The notes: generated from the sequence alone by a model not told the origin. Counted from the first letter of the stretch, positions 44,720-54,683 are shown. The stretch: 64,000 nt of DNA from JAHEGP01 sp963792875 (GCA_963792875.1 CAWBXV010000006.1:558001-622000), one strand, 5' to 3'. Numbers and translations are program-made.

Positions 44720-46288
44720 TCAGTGCCTGAAGTGGCGCATGCCGGTAAACACCATGGCCATGCCGTGCTCGTCTGCCGCCGCGATCACCTCGCTATCGCG
44801 GATGGAGCCCCCGGGTTGAATCACCGCGGCGATGCCGACCTTGGCGGCGTTGTCGATGCCGTCGCGGAAGGGGAAGAAGGCATCGGACGCCATCACCGCG
44901 CCGGAGATGTCAAAGCCGGCGTGCTCGGCCTTGATGGCCGCGATGCGGGCGGAGTTGATCCGGCTCATCTGGCCGGCGCCGACACCCACGGTCTGCTGGT
45001 TGCGGGCATAGACAATGGCATTGGATTTGACCAGCTTTGCCACCTTCCAGGCGAACAGCAGATCGAGGATCTCGTCTTCGTCGGGCGGTCGCTTGCTGAC
45101 CACCAGCAGCTGCTCGGTCGACACCATGCCGAGGTCCTTGTCCTGTACCAGCAGGCCGCCGTTGACGCGCTTGAAGTCAAAGCTCGGCCGCGGCTGCCCC
45201 CAGCCGTCGCAGCTCAGCACGCGGACGTTCTGCTTGCTGGCGGCGACCTGCGATGCGGCGTCGGCAACGCCCGGGGCGATGATCACCTCGACGAACTGCC
45301 GCTCCAGGATGGCGCTTGCGGTGTCGGCGTCGAGTTCGCGGTTGAACGCGATGATGCCGCCGAAGGCCGACTCGGGGTCGGTGGCGAAAGCGCGCTCATA
45401 GGCCTGGGCAATGGTGTCGCCGATGGCAACGCCGCAGGGGTTGGCATGTTTGACGATGACGCAGGCGGGCTGATCGAACTGCTGCACGCACTCCAGGGCG
45501 GCGTCGGTGTCGGCGATATTGTTGTAGGAGAGTGCCTTTCCCTGCAGCTGCCGCGCACTGGCGATGGAGGCGGCCGGTGGCTGCTGCTCGATGTAAAAGG
45601 CCGAGCGCTGATGGGGGTTCTCGCCGTAGCGCATGTCCTGCGCCTTGCGGAACTGCAGGTTGAGGCTGTCGGGAAAGTCGGCCGTGCCCCGGCCGGTGTC
45701 GCGGCTCAGGTAGTTCGCGATGGCGCCGTCGTAGGCCGCCGTGTGCTCGAAGGCCTTGACGGCGAGCCGGTAGCGCGTCTGCGCAGACAGATGGCATTGC
45801 TGGGCCTGCAATTCCTCGACGATGGTCTGGTAGTCCGCCGCGTTGACGACGACGGCGACATCGCGGTGGTTCTTGGCGGCGGCGCGCACCATGGTGGGCC
45901 CGCCGATGTCGATGTTTTCGATGGCGGTGGCCAGGTCGCAGTCCGGCGCTGCGACGGTCTGTTCGAACGGGTACAGGTTCACCACGACCAGGTCGATGGC
46001 TGTGATGCCGTGTGCAGCCATGACGGCGTCGTCAGTGCCGCGGCGGCCGAGGATGCCGCCGTGCACCTTGGGGTGCAGCGTTTTCACGCGGCCGTCCATC
46101 ATCTCGGGGAAGCCGGTGTAGTCGGAGACCTCGGTCACCGCGATGCCGCTTTCGCCGAGCAGACGGTGGGTGCCGCCAGTGGACAATATCTCGACGTTCA
46201 TTGCGGCCAGAGCCCGGGCGAATTCGATCACTCCCGCTTTGTTGGACACGCTGATCAAAGCGCGACGGATGGGTTTGAGCTCGGTCAT
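44720..46288 (-). CDS. purH: Bifunctional AICAR formyltransferase / IMP cyclohydrolase
   Basis: A 522-residue enzyme for the last two purine steps. The N-terminal MGS-like cyclohydrolase domain contains ALISVSNKAGVIEFARALA, GRVKTLHPKVHGGILGRR and VVNLYPFEQTV. The C-terminal transformylase domain carries ALSYNNIADTDAAL, IVKHANPCGVA with the catalytic Lys/His, and SDAFFPFRDGID. The gene is downstream of fis, an arrangement seen in other gammaproteobacteria. Confidence 0.97.
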   Translation of the reverse strand: MTELKPIRRALISVSNKAGVIEFARALAAMNVEILSTGGTHRLLGESGIAVTEVSDYTGFPEMMDGRVKTLHPKVHGGILGRRGTDDAVMAAHGITAIDLVVVNLYPFEQTVAAPDCDLATAIENIDIGGPTMVRAAAKNHRDVAVVVNAADYQTIVEELQAQQCHLSAQTRYRLAVKAFEHTAAYDGAIANYLSRDTGRGTADFPDSLNLQFRKAQDMRYGENPHQRSAFYIEQQPPAASIASARQLQGKALSYNNIADTDAALECVQQFDQPACVIVKHANPCGVAIGDTIAQAYERAFATDPESAFGGIIAFNRELDADTASAILERQFVEVIIAPGVADAASQVAASKQNVRVLSCDGWGQPRPSFDFKRVNGGLLVQDKDLGMVSTEQLLVVSKRPPDEDEILDLLFAWKVAKLVKSNAIVYARNQQTVGVGAGQMSRINSARIAAIKAEHAGFDISGAVMASDAFFPFRDGIDNAAKVGIAAVIQPGGSIRDSEVIAAADEHGMAMVFTGMRHFRH

Positions 46289-46405
46289 GGGGCAATCCTG
46301 AGGGCTTCTGTCGTTGATCGGAGGGTTCTTGGCGATGCGTGCATTGGGGTCGCTGTCGGGCGAAGGCTGGTGCCGGTCGCGGTGCCGGGCGGCGCTGTGG
46401 CGAAA

Positions 46406-46729
46406 CTACAGCAGCTTGTACTGTTTCAGTTTCTTGCGCAAGGTGCCGCGATTGAGGCCCAGTACCCGTGATGCCTTGGTCTGGTTGTTGCCGGTATAGC
46501 GCAGCACGGCTTCCAGCAGGGGCTGCTCCACCTCGGACAGAACGAGACTGTAGACATTGCTGGCCATCTGGCCGTCCAGGTGGCCGAAGTAGTTGTTCAA
46601 CGCGATTTCGATGCTGTCCCTCAGCGTCTGGTCGGTCGCGACGACGCTGCGGGCGAAGTGCTCCCGGCTGTCATCACTGCCGCAGTGTTCCATTACCGGC
46701 ACAACTTCTTCGGCGTCACCCTGGCTCAT
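46406..46729 (-). CDS. fis: DNA-binding protein Fis
   Basis: A 107-residue nucleoid protein and regulator of stable RNA promoters. The C-terminal helix-turn-helix YTGNNQTKASRVLGLNRGTL (about 80-99) is nearly invariant in Fis, and the preceding EVEQPLLEAVL helix forms the dimer core. The N-terminal 20 residues are not conserved, so the exact start could be slightly downstream. It overlaps the dusB stop by four bases; dusB-fis is a long-conserved operon. Confidence 0.95.
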   Translation of the reverse strand: MSQGDAEEVVPVMEHCGSDDSREHFARSVVATDQTLRDSIEIALNNYFGHLDGQMASNVYSLVLSEVEQPLLEAVLRYTGNNQTKASRVLGLNRGTLRKKLKQYKLL

Positions 46730-47712
46730 GCGGCGATTTCCCCCCCGGTGTTCAGGTTTTGTTTGAGCATCCCCAGCGCCTCGCGTTGCTGCTGGGGATC
46801 GCCTAGTCCATTGAAGTGGCTGGCAAAGGACTCCGCCTTGAGCAGGCGCAGATACCAGCCGATATGCTTCCTCGCGAGCCGCGTCCCCAGCGCGGCGCCG
46901 TAGAAGGCATGGATGGCCAGCAGGTGTTGCTCCATCACGGACAATACCTCAACATGACCCGGCGTCGGCGGTGCCTGGCCGGTTGCCAGCAGTTGTTCGA
47001 CCGCGGAAAAAATCCACGGGTTGCCCTGCGCGCCGCGGCCGATCATGATGCCCGCCGCCCCGGTGTGCCGGAGTACGGCCAGAGCCTGGTCCGGCTGGGT
47101 AATGTCGCCATTGGCGAGCACCGGAATGTCGAGGTTGTCGACGACCGTGGCGATGGTGTCGTATTCCGCCTGGCCTAGAAAGCCACAGGCGCGCGTGCGT
47201 CCATGTACCGACAGCGCCTGTATGCCGCAGTCCTGTGCAAGCCGGCCGATGGCCAGCGCATTGATGTGCTGTTTGTCCCACCCGGTGCGTATCTTCAGCG
47301 TGACAGGTATGGAAACGGCGCCGATCACAGCCTGCAGAATGGCGGCCACGAGGCTTTCATCGCGCAACAGGGCCGAGCCGGCTGCCTTCTTGCAGACCTT
47401 TTTGGCGGGGCATCCCATATTGATATCGATGATGTCCGCGCCTCGATCGGCGTTGAAGGCCGCGGCATCGGCCATCGCCGCGGGGTCTGCGCCGACTATC
47501 TGCACGGCGCGTGGTCGACGCTCCGCGCCATGATCGAGGCGCAGCAGGCTCTTGCGGGTATTGCGGCAGGCCGGATTGCTGTTGACCATCTCCGAAACGG
47601 CCAGCGCCGCGCCCATATCACGGCACAGCTCCCGGAACGGCAGGTCGGTGATGCCCGCCATCGGGGCAAGTACCACACGGTTCGCTAATTTGTAGGGTCC
47701 AATAGCAAACAC
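46726..47712 (-). CDS. dusB: tRNA-dihydrouridine synthase B
   Basis: A 328-residue FMN-dependent enzyme reducing uridine at position 17 of tRNA. The sequence from GPYKLANRVVLAPMAGITDL matches the DusB N-terminus. INMGCPAKKV carries the catalytic cysteine. KIRTGWDKQHINAL, SVHGRTRACGF and ANGDITQPDQA complete the flavin/tRNA barrel, and IMIGRGAQGNPWIF follows. GTG 47712 was chosen because it sits at the family start; a second GTG about 12 codons upstream and longer extensions are open. Confidence 0.93.
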   Translation of the reverse strand: MFAIGPYKLANRVVLAPMAGITDLPFRELCRDMGAALAVSEMVNSNPACRNTRKSLLRLDHGAERRPRAVQIVGADPAAMADAAAFNADRGADIIDINMGCPAKKVCKKAAGSALLRDESLVAAILQAVIGAVSIPVTLKIRTGWDKQHINALAIGRLAQDCGIQALSVHGRTRACGFLGQAEYDTIATVVDNLDIPVLANGDITQPDQALAVLRHTGAAGIMIGRGAQGNPWIFSAVEQLLATGQAPPTPGHVEVLSVMEQHLLAIHAFYGAALGTRLARKHIGWYLRLLKAESFASHFNGLGDPQQQREALGMLKQNLNTGGEIAA

Positions 47713-47824
47713 AAGGCTTGATCCGGCAGGGATGGTGAGCGCTTCCACGGGGTCGGCAATAATACCGTTTGCGCGCGCCCAGTGAAAGTGCCGCCGTCTA
47801 AAAAGCGCGCCGGACGACCCCCGG

Positions 47825-49108
47825 TTACCGGTTCGGCAGCAGCTCCAGCTTGTAGTTGACGGCCTGCTCACCGGGGTCGGCGAGAGCCAGCGACAGGTGC
47901 ACCGGCTGATGCTTGGGCATCAGCGCGTCGGGCCCGATCTCGCTGCCGAGGTACTCCCGCGGGTGGAATACGCGCTGGGCGATGATCTGATCCTGGAAAT
48001 TGCTGAACGTGACCTTCAGCAGCGGAAAGGCTTGCTCGAAGTCCGCCAGGTTGGTGAGGATAGTGTCCAGCACCAGCGCACCGGCCACGGTGGGATGTTT
48101 GAACACCATCAGATTGCTGTTGTCGATGCGGCCAAGATCCTGCGGGGCTGGCATCTGGCACCGGGTAACGGCGCAAAACAGCGTTATCGCGGGGCGCAGG
48201 GCCGGCTTTCGACCGAGCTCGGCAGCGTTGAACCAGCCATATTGCGCCAGCAGCAGTAGCGCGCCAGCGACGCTGCCGGCCAGCCACAGGGCGCCTGCGG
48301 GGCGTCTGCGCCTGGGTGCTGGCGCGGGGGCGACCGGGGGGCGCGGCTCGGCGGCGGGCTGCTGTTTGCGGAATATCTCCGGGATGTAGTCATCGGTCGG
48401 TTCGCTCCCGGCCGCCGGTGACTGGCGCGTGATCGCGGCGGCCGGCGGCGGACTCTGGCGCTTTTCGGCCTGCGGGGCTTCGTCGCCGCCCAGCAGCGTC
48501 TGCATCCATTTTTCGGCGCTCTGGACGTCGCGGGGTTCGAACTGCTGGCTGCTGGGGACATTGCTCGGCATGACTTTGGTCGGCCGCGCGGCGGCTGCGT
48601 TGTTCTGTGACTCCCCCTTGGCGACGGCGGCAATGGTGTCGAGGATCTCCTTGCGGTGCGCCGGCGGCGTCGACTCTTCCTGTGCCAGCAGCGCCCGGGC
48701 CCACTCCTCGGAACCGTCCGAGGGCGCGGGCTCATCCTCGGTGTAGAGGTCGAACTCCGGGGCGTCGCTGCTGGTGCCGCTCAGCGCCAGGAAGGAATCG
48801 CTGAATTCGAAGTCGTCTTCGGGTTCTGGCAGTGGCTGCAGTGGTGCCGGCGCCGCCGTGTTGGCCGCATCCGGCGGCTGCCACTCAGGGTCGCTGGCCG
48901 CCTCCTGTTTCAGCAGCGCCACGCCGCCGAGCGTGCCTGGCGTGGTCTGCGTCCAGTGCAGGCTGGCGTTGAAGACGTGCATGCAGGTGCCGCAGCGCAC
49001 CATGCCCGCCGCTGCCGCCAGTTGGCTGTCGGTCACGCGAAACGTGGTCTGGCACTCGGGGCAGCGGGTGGTGCGGCTGGCTGAGGTGGCGGTATTGGTC
49101 GCTGGCAT
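47825..49108 (-). CDS. Zinc-ribbon and DUF3426 domain membrane protein
   Basis: A 427-residue protein. At the N-terminus is an MJ0042-type zinc ribbon with two CxxC pairs: CPECQTTF (about 15-22) and CGTCMHVFNA (about 38-47). A long acidic, Pro/Ala-rich disordered region follows to about 270, then one transmembrane helix (about 278-298, LWLAGSVAGALLLLAQYG). The periplasmic C-terminal DUF3426 domain contains SNLMVFKHPTVAGALVLDT and ends at 427. It lies between prmA and dusB, its usual place. Function is unknown; a zinc- or redox-sensing membrane protein is one possibility. Confidence 0.88.
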   Translation of the reverse strand: MPATNTATSASRTTRCPECQTTFRVTDSQLAAAAGMVRCGTCMHVFNASLHWTQTTPGTLGGVALLKQEAASDPEWQPPDAANTAAPAPLQPLPEPEDDFEFSDSFLALSGTSSDAPEFDLYTEDEPAPSDGSEEWARALLAQEESTPPAHRKEILDTIAAVAKGESQNNAAAARPTKVMPSNVPSSQQFEPRDVQSAEKWMQTLLGGDEAPQAEKRQSPPPAAAITRQSPAAGSEPTDDYIPEIFRKQQPAAEPRPPVAPAPAPRRRRPAGALWLAGSVAGALLLLAQYGWFNAAELGRKPALRPAITLFCAVTRCQMPAPQDLGRIDNSNLMVFKHPTVAGALVLDTILTNLADFEQAFPLLKVTFSNFQDQIIAQRVFHPREYLGSEIGPDALMPKHQPVHLSLALADPGEQAVNYKLELLPNR

Positions 49109-49298
49109 TGGAGAACCACTCAAAGTCATCTGTCGGCTTGCGCTGGCCTGGCCTTGTCGCCGTGCCTCAGGGGGCCGTCCACGCGTGGCTGCCCTCAAGC
49201 CGGAGTCGTCAGTACCGACAAGTCTAGACGCAAACGCGCAGAAGTCATGGTGAGCGCCGTCAGGGTTCTGCCATTGCGCGGCAGCGCGAATGCCGGAG

Positions 49299-50177
49299 CT
49301 AGCTGCGCCTGGCCGTCAGCAATACCCACTCGCCATCGCATTGTGGGGGTGCGAACTCGAATTGTCCGTAGGCGGCCATCACCTCTGCGGCCTGATGCTG
49401 CAGGATGCCTGACAGCACCAGTCGTCCGCGGGGTCTTGTCAGGCGCGTCAGTTCCGGCGCCAGGCTGGCCAGTGGGCCTGCCAGTATGTTGGCCAGCACG
49501 ATATCGGCCTGGCAATCGGGGCTCAGCTGTGACGGCAGGCACAGCTGGAGGCGGTCGCTGTCGAGTCCGTTCTGCTCGGCGTTGGTGCGCGCGGCCGCCA
49601 GCGCTACGGGGTCGATATCAGTGGCGACCGCGTGGGCGGCTCCGAGCAGCAGGCCGGCGATGGCCAGAATGCCCGATCCGCACCCGTAATCGATCAGGCG
49701 CTGGTCCTCGAGGTCGCTCTGCTCCAGCCAGCGCAGGCACATCGCGGTGGTGGGATGCGTGCCGGTGCCGAAAGCCTGGCCGGGGTCGAGCAGCAGGTTG
49801 ACGGCCTGCGGCTGCGGTGGCTGCAGCCAGCTTGGGCAGATCCAGAGCCGCTCGCCGATGGCGATCGGCTGGTAGCTGTCCATCCAGCTGCGTACCCAGT
49901 CCTTGTCCTCGAGGATCTCGAGCCGGTGCCGGCAGTGCGCCAGGCCATCGGTTGCGCGGACGCTGGTGATGACCGCGTCCATGGCTGTGCTCGCGTCGAA
50001 CAGCCCGCTCACCGACAGCCGATCCCACAGCGGCGCCTCTCCCGGCAATACCTGGAACAGAGCCTGTTCGGCGTTGTCCTGCAGGGTGACGGCCGCGGCG
50101 CCGCAGGCCAGCAGCTGCTGTTCGGCCGCCTCGCTGAGCGCGGCGTCACAGAAGATATGGAGCACTACCCAGGGCAT
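49299..50177 (-). CDS. prmA: Ribosomal protein L11 methyltransferase
   Basis: A 292-residue SAM-dependent enzyme that trimethylates L11. The N-terminal substrate-recognition domain covers about 1-60. The family motif FGTGTHPTTAMCLRWLE lies at about 137-153, the SAM site DYGCGSGILAIAGLLLGA at about 164-181, and LANILAGPLASLAPEL at about 231-246. It follows accC after six bases, so they are probably co-transcribed. Confidence 0.97.
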   Translation of the reverse strand: MPWVVLHIFCDAALSEAAEQQLLACGAAAVTLQDNAEQALFQVLPGEAPLWDRLSVSGLFDASTAMDAVITSVRATDGLAHCRHRLEILEDKDWVRSWMDSYQPIAIGERLWICPSWLQPPQPQAVNLLLDPGQAFGTGTHPTTAMCLRWLEQSDLEDQRLIDYGCGSGILAIAGLLLGAAHAVATDIDPVALAAARTNAEQNGLDSDRLQLCLPSQLSPDCQADIVLANILAGPLASLAPELTRLTRPRGRLVLSGILQHQAAEVMAAYGQFEFAPPQCDGEWVLLTARRS

Positions 50178-50183
50178 CGGAGC

Positions 50184-51530
50184 TTACACCTGGTGCGCCA
50201 GCTTCTTTTCGAGATAGTGGATGTTGACCCCGCCCTCGATGAAGGCTTTGTCGCGCACCAGATCTTCGTGCAGCGACTGGTTGGTGCGGATCCCCTCGAT
50301 GACCAGCTCGTCCAGGGCGTTGCGCATGCGCGCCAGTGCTTCGTTGCGCGAGTCGCCGTAGGTGATGATCTTGCCGATCAGCGAATCGTAGTTGGGTGGC
50401 ACCGTATAGCCGCTGTAAATGTGGGAGTCGACCCTGATGCCGTTGCCGCCGGGGGGGTGAAAGCGGGAGATTTTGCCTGGATAGGGCATGAAGGTCTTGG
50501 GGTCCTCGGCGTTGATGCGGCACTCCACCGCATGTCCCGAGATTTTCACCTCGTCCTGGGTGATGCTCAGTCGCTCGCCGCCGGCGATGCGCAGCTGCCA
50601 CTTGACGATATCGATGCCGGTCACCATCTCGGTGACCGGGTGTTCCACCTGCACCCGGGTGTTCATCTCGATAAAGTAGAAGCACTCGTTCTCGTAGAGA
50701 AATTCGAAAGTGCCCGCGCCGCGGTAGCCGATGTCGATGCATGCGTTGACGCAGGCTTGTGCGACCTCATGCCGAAGTGCTTCGGGTATGCCGGGCGCAG
50801 GCGCCTCCTCGATGACCTTCTGGTGGCGGCGTTGCAGCGAGCAGTCGCGATCGCCCAGGTGGATGGCGTTGCCCTGCCCGTCGGCGAGTATCTGGATCTC
50901 GACGTGGCGGGGGTTCTCGAGATACTTCTCCATGTACACCGTTTCGTCGCCGAACGCGGCCTTCGCCTCTGAGCGCGTCACGTAGATCGCGTTGAGCAGG
51001 GCCGCCTCGCCCTTGACGACGCGCATGCCGCGTCCGCCACCACCGGCGGCTGCCTTGATGATGACGGGGTAGCCGATGCGGCGGGCGGTGGCCATGATGG
51101 TTTCCTTGTCGTCACCGAGTGCGCCATCCGAGCCGGGCACGGTGGGCACGCCGGCTTCGCGCATGGCCGCGATGGCGGACACCTTGTCGCCCATCAGGCG
51201 AATGACATCCGCGCTGGGGCCGATGAAGATGAAGCCGCTCTTTTCCAGTTGCTCGGCGAAGTCGGCGTTTTCAGCCAGGAAGCCGTAACCGGGATGCACC
51301 GCCACGGCATCGGTGACCTCTGCGGCGCTGATGATGGCCGGGGCGTGCAGATAGCTGGCGGATGAGGGGGGTGGGCCGATGCACACCGATTCATCGGCGA
51401 GTCTGACGTGCATCAGTTCGCGGTCGGCAGAAGAGTGCACGGCGACGGTTCGAATGCCCAGCTCCTTGCATGCCCGCAAGATGCGCAATGCAATCTCGCC
51501 GCGGTTGGCAATGACGACTTTATCCAGCAT
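50184..51530 (-). CDS. accC: Acetyl-CoA carboxylase, biotin carboxylase subunit
   Basis: A 448-residue ATP-grasp enzyme that carboxylates the biotin of AccB for malonyl-CoA synthesis. ATG 51530 gives MLDKVVIANRGEIALRILRA. The ATP-binding glycine-rich loop KAAAGGGGRGMRVVK lies around 160-174, and other motifs are HVEIQILADGQGNAIHLGDR, CSLQRRHQKV and FIEMNTRVQVEHPVTEM. It is 195 bases downstream of accB, somewhat further than usual. Confidence 0.98.
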   Translation of the reverse strand: MLDKVVIANRGEIALRILRACKELGIRTVAVHSSADRELMHVRLADESVCIGPPPSSASYLHAPAIISAAEVTDAVAVHPGYGFLAENADFAEQLEKSGFIFIGPSADVIRLMGDKVSAIAAMREAGVPTVPGSDGALGDDKETIMATARRIGYPVIIKAAAGGGGRGMRVVKGEAALLNAIYVTRSEAKAAFGDETVYMEKYLENPRHVEIQILADGQGNAIHLGDRDCSLQRRHQKVIEEAPAPGIPEALRHEVAQACVNACIDIGYRGAGTFEFLYENECFYFIEMNTRVQVEHPVTEMVTGIDIVKWQLRIAGGERLSITQDEVKISGHAVECRINAEDPKTFMPYPGKISRFHPPGGNGIRVDSHIYSGYTVPPNYDSLIGKIITYGDSRNEALARMRNALDELVIEGIRTNQSLHEDLVRDKAFIEGGVNIHYLEKKLAHQV

Positions 51531-51725
51531 TGGGTAAGAAACCTCGAACAATGGGTCCTGTGGGTACAGCGTTGGCGCCTCGGGGCGGGGCTTGGCACCG
51601 TCCACCGACTGCGGAAGGAATCTCTGAGCGCCCGGTGGGGTGATCGAACCACCACCGGGGCCGGCTTCCTCCCTGCGCCGCAGGTGGCTATCGGAAGGCC
51701 GGGCCGCCAGTGGCGCCCGCCAGGG

Positions 51726-52199
51726 CTATACGATCGTGATCAGCGGCTGGTCGAACTCAACCGGCTGTCCGTCCTCGATGAGAATGGCCTCCACGACTCC
51801 CGCCTTGTCGGCCTCGATCTGATTCATCATCTTCATGGCCTCGACGATGCACACGACGTCGCCGGCCTTGACGTGCTGCCCCGTTTCAACGAAGGAGGGG
51901 GAGCCGGGTGACGGAGAGCGGTAAAAGGTGCCCACCATGGGCGACTTGATCACGTGGCCATTGATGCTGGGTGCGCTTCTGCTGCTGCTCTCCGCTGCCG
52001 GCTGTGGTGCCGGAGCTGGGGGTGGCGCAAAGCTGTGCGGCAGGGCCGGTGCGGCCGCGGCCCCGGCGGCGTAGGCAGCGCGGGCCTGGGACGAGTGGCG
52101 GCTGATCCGCACCGACTCCTCGCCCTCCTTGATTTCGAGTTCGTCAATATCCGATTCTTCGAGCAGTTCGATCAGCTTCTTGACCTTTCTGATGTCCAT
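51726..52199 (-). CDS. accB: Acetyl-CoA carboxylase biotin carboxyl carrier protein
   Basis: A 157-residue carrier subunit. It has an N-terminal helix (MDIRKVKKLIELLEESDIDE), a flexible Ala/Pro-rich linker (about 40-80) and a C-terminal biotinyl domain (about 82-157). The biotinylation site is EAMKMMNQIEADKAG, with the Lys between two Mets. The domain also has the extra thumb sequence (YRSPSPGSPSFVETGQHV). It lies 18 bases after aroQ, giving the typical aroQ-accB-accC order. Confidence 0.97.
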   Translation of the reverse strand: MDIRKVKKLIELLEESDIDELEIKEGEESVRISRHSSQARAAYAAGAAAAPALPHSFAPPPAPAPQPAAESSSRSAPSINGHVIKSPMVGTFYRSPSPGSPSFVETGQHVKAGDVVCIVEAMKMMNQIEADKAGVVEAILIEDGQPVEFDQPLITIV

Positions 52200-52217
52200 G
52201 GTGTTCCGTCTCCCCCA

Positions 52218-52676
52218 TTATTTTGCGGTTGATAGGTGTTGGTCGAGTTGTTGGCAGGCGGCCCGCAGCGCGAGACCGTAGCTGTCTTTGCCGAAGCCGC
52301 AGATCACCCCCACTGCCAGATCGGAAAAGTAGGAGCGGTGCCGGAAGGACTCCCGGGCATGTACATTGGACAGGTGCAGCTCGATAAAAGGAATGGCGAC
52401 CGCTGCCAGGGCGTCGCGCAGGGCGACGCTGGTGTGAGTGAATGCGGCAGGATTGATCAGGATGAAATCCGTGCCGTCACGGCCGGCCTGGTGAATGCGA
52501 TCGATCAGGACGTGCTCGGCATTGCTCTGCAGGCTGTGAAGCGCATGGCCGGCAGCCTGGGCGCTGCGCTGCAGGTCGGCGTCGATGTCCGCCAGGGTGA
52601 TGCGCCCGTAGATTTCGGGTTCGCGCCTGCCCAGCAGATTGAGATTCGGTCCATGCAGGACGAGGATGGTTGCCAT
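52218..52676 (-). CDS. aroQ: 3-dehydroquinate dehydratase, type II
   Basis: A 152-residue dodecameric shikimate-pathway enzyme. Motifs are LVLHGPNLNLLGRREPEIYG (5-24, with the catalytic Tyr), NPAAFTHTSVALRDAL (about 76-91), ELHLSNVHARESFRHRSYFS with the catalytic His and Arg, and the terminal CGFGKDSYGLAL. It heads the accBC-prmA operon. The 160-base region upstream (52677-52836) separates it from the dsbD stop and should hold its promoter. Confidence 0.97.
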   Translation of the reverse strand: MATILVLHGPNLNLLGRREPEIYGRITLADIDADLQRSAQAAGHALHSLQSNAEHVLIDRIHQAGRDGTDFILINPAAFTHTSVALRDALAAVAIPFIELHLSNVHARESFRHRSYFSDLAVGVICGFGKDSYGLALRAACQQLDQHLSTAK

Positions 52677-52836
52677 TTGCAGAGGGGCTTCTTATCGGTT
52701 GGTCGGTGCGTCGGGTGCAGCAAAACGGGTGCAAGGTCGAGCGTGCAAAAGTAATGGGGAAGTTTGCATGAAAATCGGGGCGGAGTCCAATTTTTTGTTG
52801 TTTCGCCGGAGATCAGCGTAAATTCGCGGCGATAAC

Positions 52837-54591
52837 CTACAGTTTTTCCGCTTCAGCCACACCTGGGGTGCTTTGGCGCAGAGTTCCCAGCACCAGATCG
52901 ACCGAGAGTATCTGCGGCAGCACGATGGGCGTGCGCCCCCCCGCCGGATAAAACAGGTAGAGGGGAATGCCCGCCCGGCCGAACTGTTCCAGCGTGGCCG
53001 CGATAGCGGCATCTTTTCTGGTCCAGTCGGCGGTCAGGTAGACCACGTTGTGGTCGGCGAAGGCCTGTCGTACCTCGTCCTTGGCCAGTACCCAGCGCTC
53101 GTTGGCCATGCAGGTGATGCACCAGTCGGCCGTGAAGTTGACGAAGACCGCCTGCCCGGCGTCGCGCAGTTGGGCAAGCCGCGCGGGGGTGTAGCTGCGC
53201 CCGGCGTCGATCTCTGCCGCCGCGGGTTTGAGTTGGGCGTTGGCCAGCAGGGCGCAGGCTGCGATCAGCAGGCCGATGCGCGCCGCGCGCACGGCGCGGC
53301 CGGCACCGTTGAGCCATAGTGCCAGGGCGATGATCAGGCACCCCGCCAGCACCAGGGCGACGGCGCTGGCGCCGGCCTGTTGTCCGATGATCCACAGCAG
53401 CCAGATGCTGGTCGCGAGCAGGGGGAATGCCAGGAACTCGCGGAATCGCACCATCCATGGGCCGGGAGCGGGCAGCCAGCGCCCCAGTCTGGGGAGATGG
53501 CTGAGCACCAGAAAAGGGGTGGCCATGCCTGCGCCGAGGCACAGGAAGACCAGTACCGCAGCCGCCGGCGGCTGCGTCAGGGCAAAACCCATGGCCGAAC
53601 CCATCAACGGTGCCGTGCAGGGGCTGGCTACCAGAACCGCCAGCGCTCCGGTGAAGAAAGAGCCGTGATAGCCGCCGCCACTGGCGAGTGACTGGCCAAA
53701 GCCCATCCACGACCCGCTGAAGTCGGCCGCGCCAACCAGCAGCAGCGCCATCAGGAAGAACAGGTACACCAGCGCGCCGACGAACCAAGGGCTCTGCAGC
53801 TGAAAACCCCAGCCGACGGCGGCGCCGCCCGCCTTGAGTGCGAGCAGCAGGGTGGCTATCGCCGCAAAGCTGAACATCACGCCGGCCGTGTACCACCAGC
53901 CGTGCCCGATGCGCTGGCGACGGGTGTGCTGGGCGTTGGTCAGCCCCAGCACCTTGATGCTGAGCACGGGCAGGACGCAGGGCATGAGGTTCAGTGTGAG
54001 TCCGCCGAGGAAGGCGAACAGCGCCGCCAACGGCAGCCCGAGCCCGATCGAGGCCTCAGCGGCAGCGGCCGGCTGCTGGCTCGCTGCGGCGGGAGCGGCC
54101 TGGGCGACGGCGCCGCTGCTTGGATCGACGGTGAAGCGCTGCTCATGGGGCGGGTAGCACAGCCCGGCATCGGCGCAGCCCTGCGACTGCACGTCGAGCG
54201 TCAGCGGCGCCGGTGACGTCAGCGGCAGCTCGAGGGTAACCGCCGCATAGTAGACTTCGACTTCGCCGAACAACTCGTCGTGTTTGCTGATCCCCCGCGG
54301 AATGATCAGGTCTGCGCTCACGTCGCGGCCGTCGATGCGCACCTTGAAGCCGTGGTGGTACAAATAGTAGCCGTCGGCGATGCGCCACTGCAGTGCGAGG
54401 CCCGCTGCGCTGGTCAGGACGTTCAGCTGGTAGGCCTGCTCGACGGGCAGAAAGTCCTGCCGGGCCTGCGCGCCCCAGGGGAGCGCGGCTGGGTCGGGCA
54501 GAGGGCTGGTCTGCGCGATCAGCGCCGGGGTCGACAGCGCACCAAAAAAAAGCATGATGACAAGGATCATGTCCCGGGTGCAGCGAGGCAT
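52837..54591 (-). CDS. dsbD: Thiol:disulfide interchange protein DsbD
   Basis: A 584-residue inner-membrane electron carrier that moves reducing power from cytoplasmic thioredoxin to periplasmic DsbC, DsbG and CcmG. A signal peptide ends near LIAQ. The N-terminal alpha domain has its cysteine pair in QGCADAGLCYPP. Eight transmembrane helices form the beta domain, with the cysteines in LMPCVLPVLSIK and VASPCTAPLMGSAMG. The C-terminal thioredoxin-like gamma domain has WCITC (the CxxC pair). ATG 54591 is preferred over an extension of 12 residues that lacks signal-peptide character. The gene is divergent from a copper chaperone. Confidence 0.95.
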   Translation of the reverse strand: MPRCTRDMILVIMLFFGALSTPALIAQTSPLPDPAALPWGAQARQDFLPVEQAYQLNVLTSAAGLALQWRIADGYYLYHHGFKVRIDGRDVSADLIIPRGISKHDELFGEVEVYYAAVTLELPLTSPAPLTLDVQSQGCADAGLCYPPHEQRFTVDPSSGAVAQAAPAAASQQPAAAAEASIGLGLPLAALFAFLGGLTLNLMPCVLPVLSIKVLGLTNAQHTRRQRIGHGWWYTAGVMFSFAAIATLLLALKAGGAAVGWGFQLQSPWFVGALVYLFFLMALLLVGAADFSGSWMGFGQSLASGGGYHGSFFTGALAVLVASPCTAPLMGSAMGFALTQPPAAAVLVFLCLGAGMATPFLVLSHLPRLGRWLPAPGPWMVRFREFLAFPLLATSIWLLWIIGQQAGASAVALVLAGCLIIALALWLNGAGRAVRAARIGLLIAACALLANAQLKPAAAEIDAGRSYTPARLAQLRDAGQAVFVNFTADWCITCMANERWVLAKDEVRQAFADHNVVYLTADWTRKDAAIAATLEQFGRAGIPLYLFYPAGGRTPIVLPQILSVDLVLGTLRQSTPGVAEAEKL

Positions 54592-54683
54592 AGACTTTCC
54601 CGTGAGCCTGAAGACAACGTTGACCAATGAGGCCGGATTTGAATCCGTGCGGGTTTGTGGTCAGAGCGCGTAAGCTAATACAA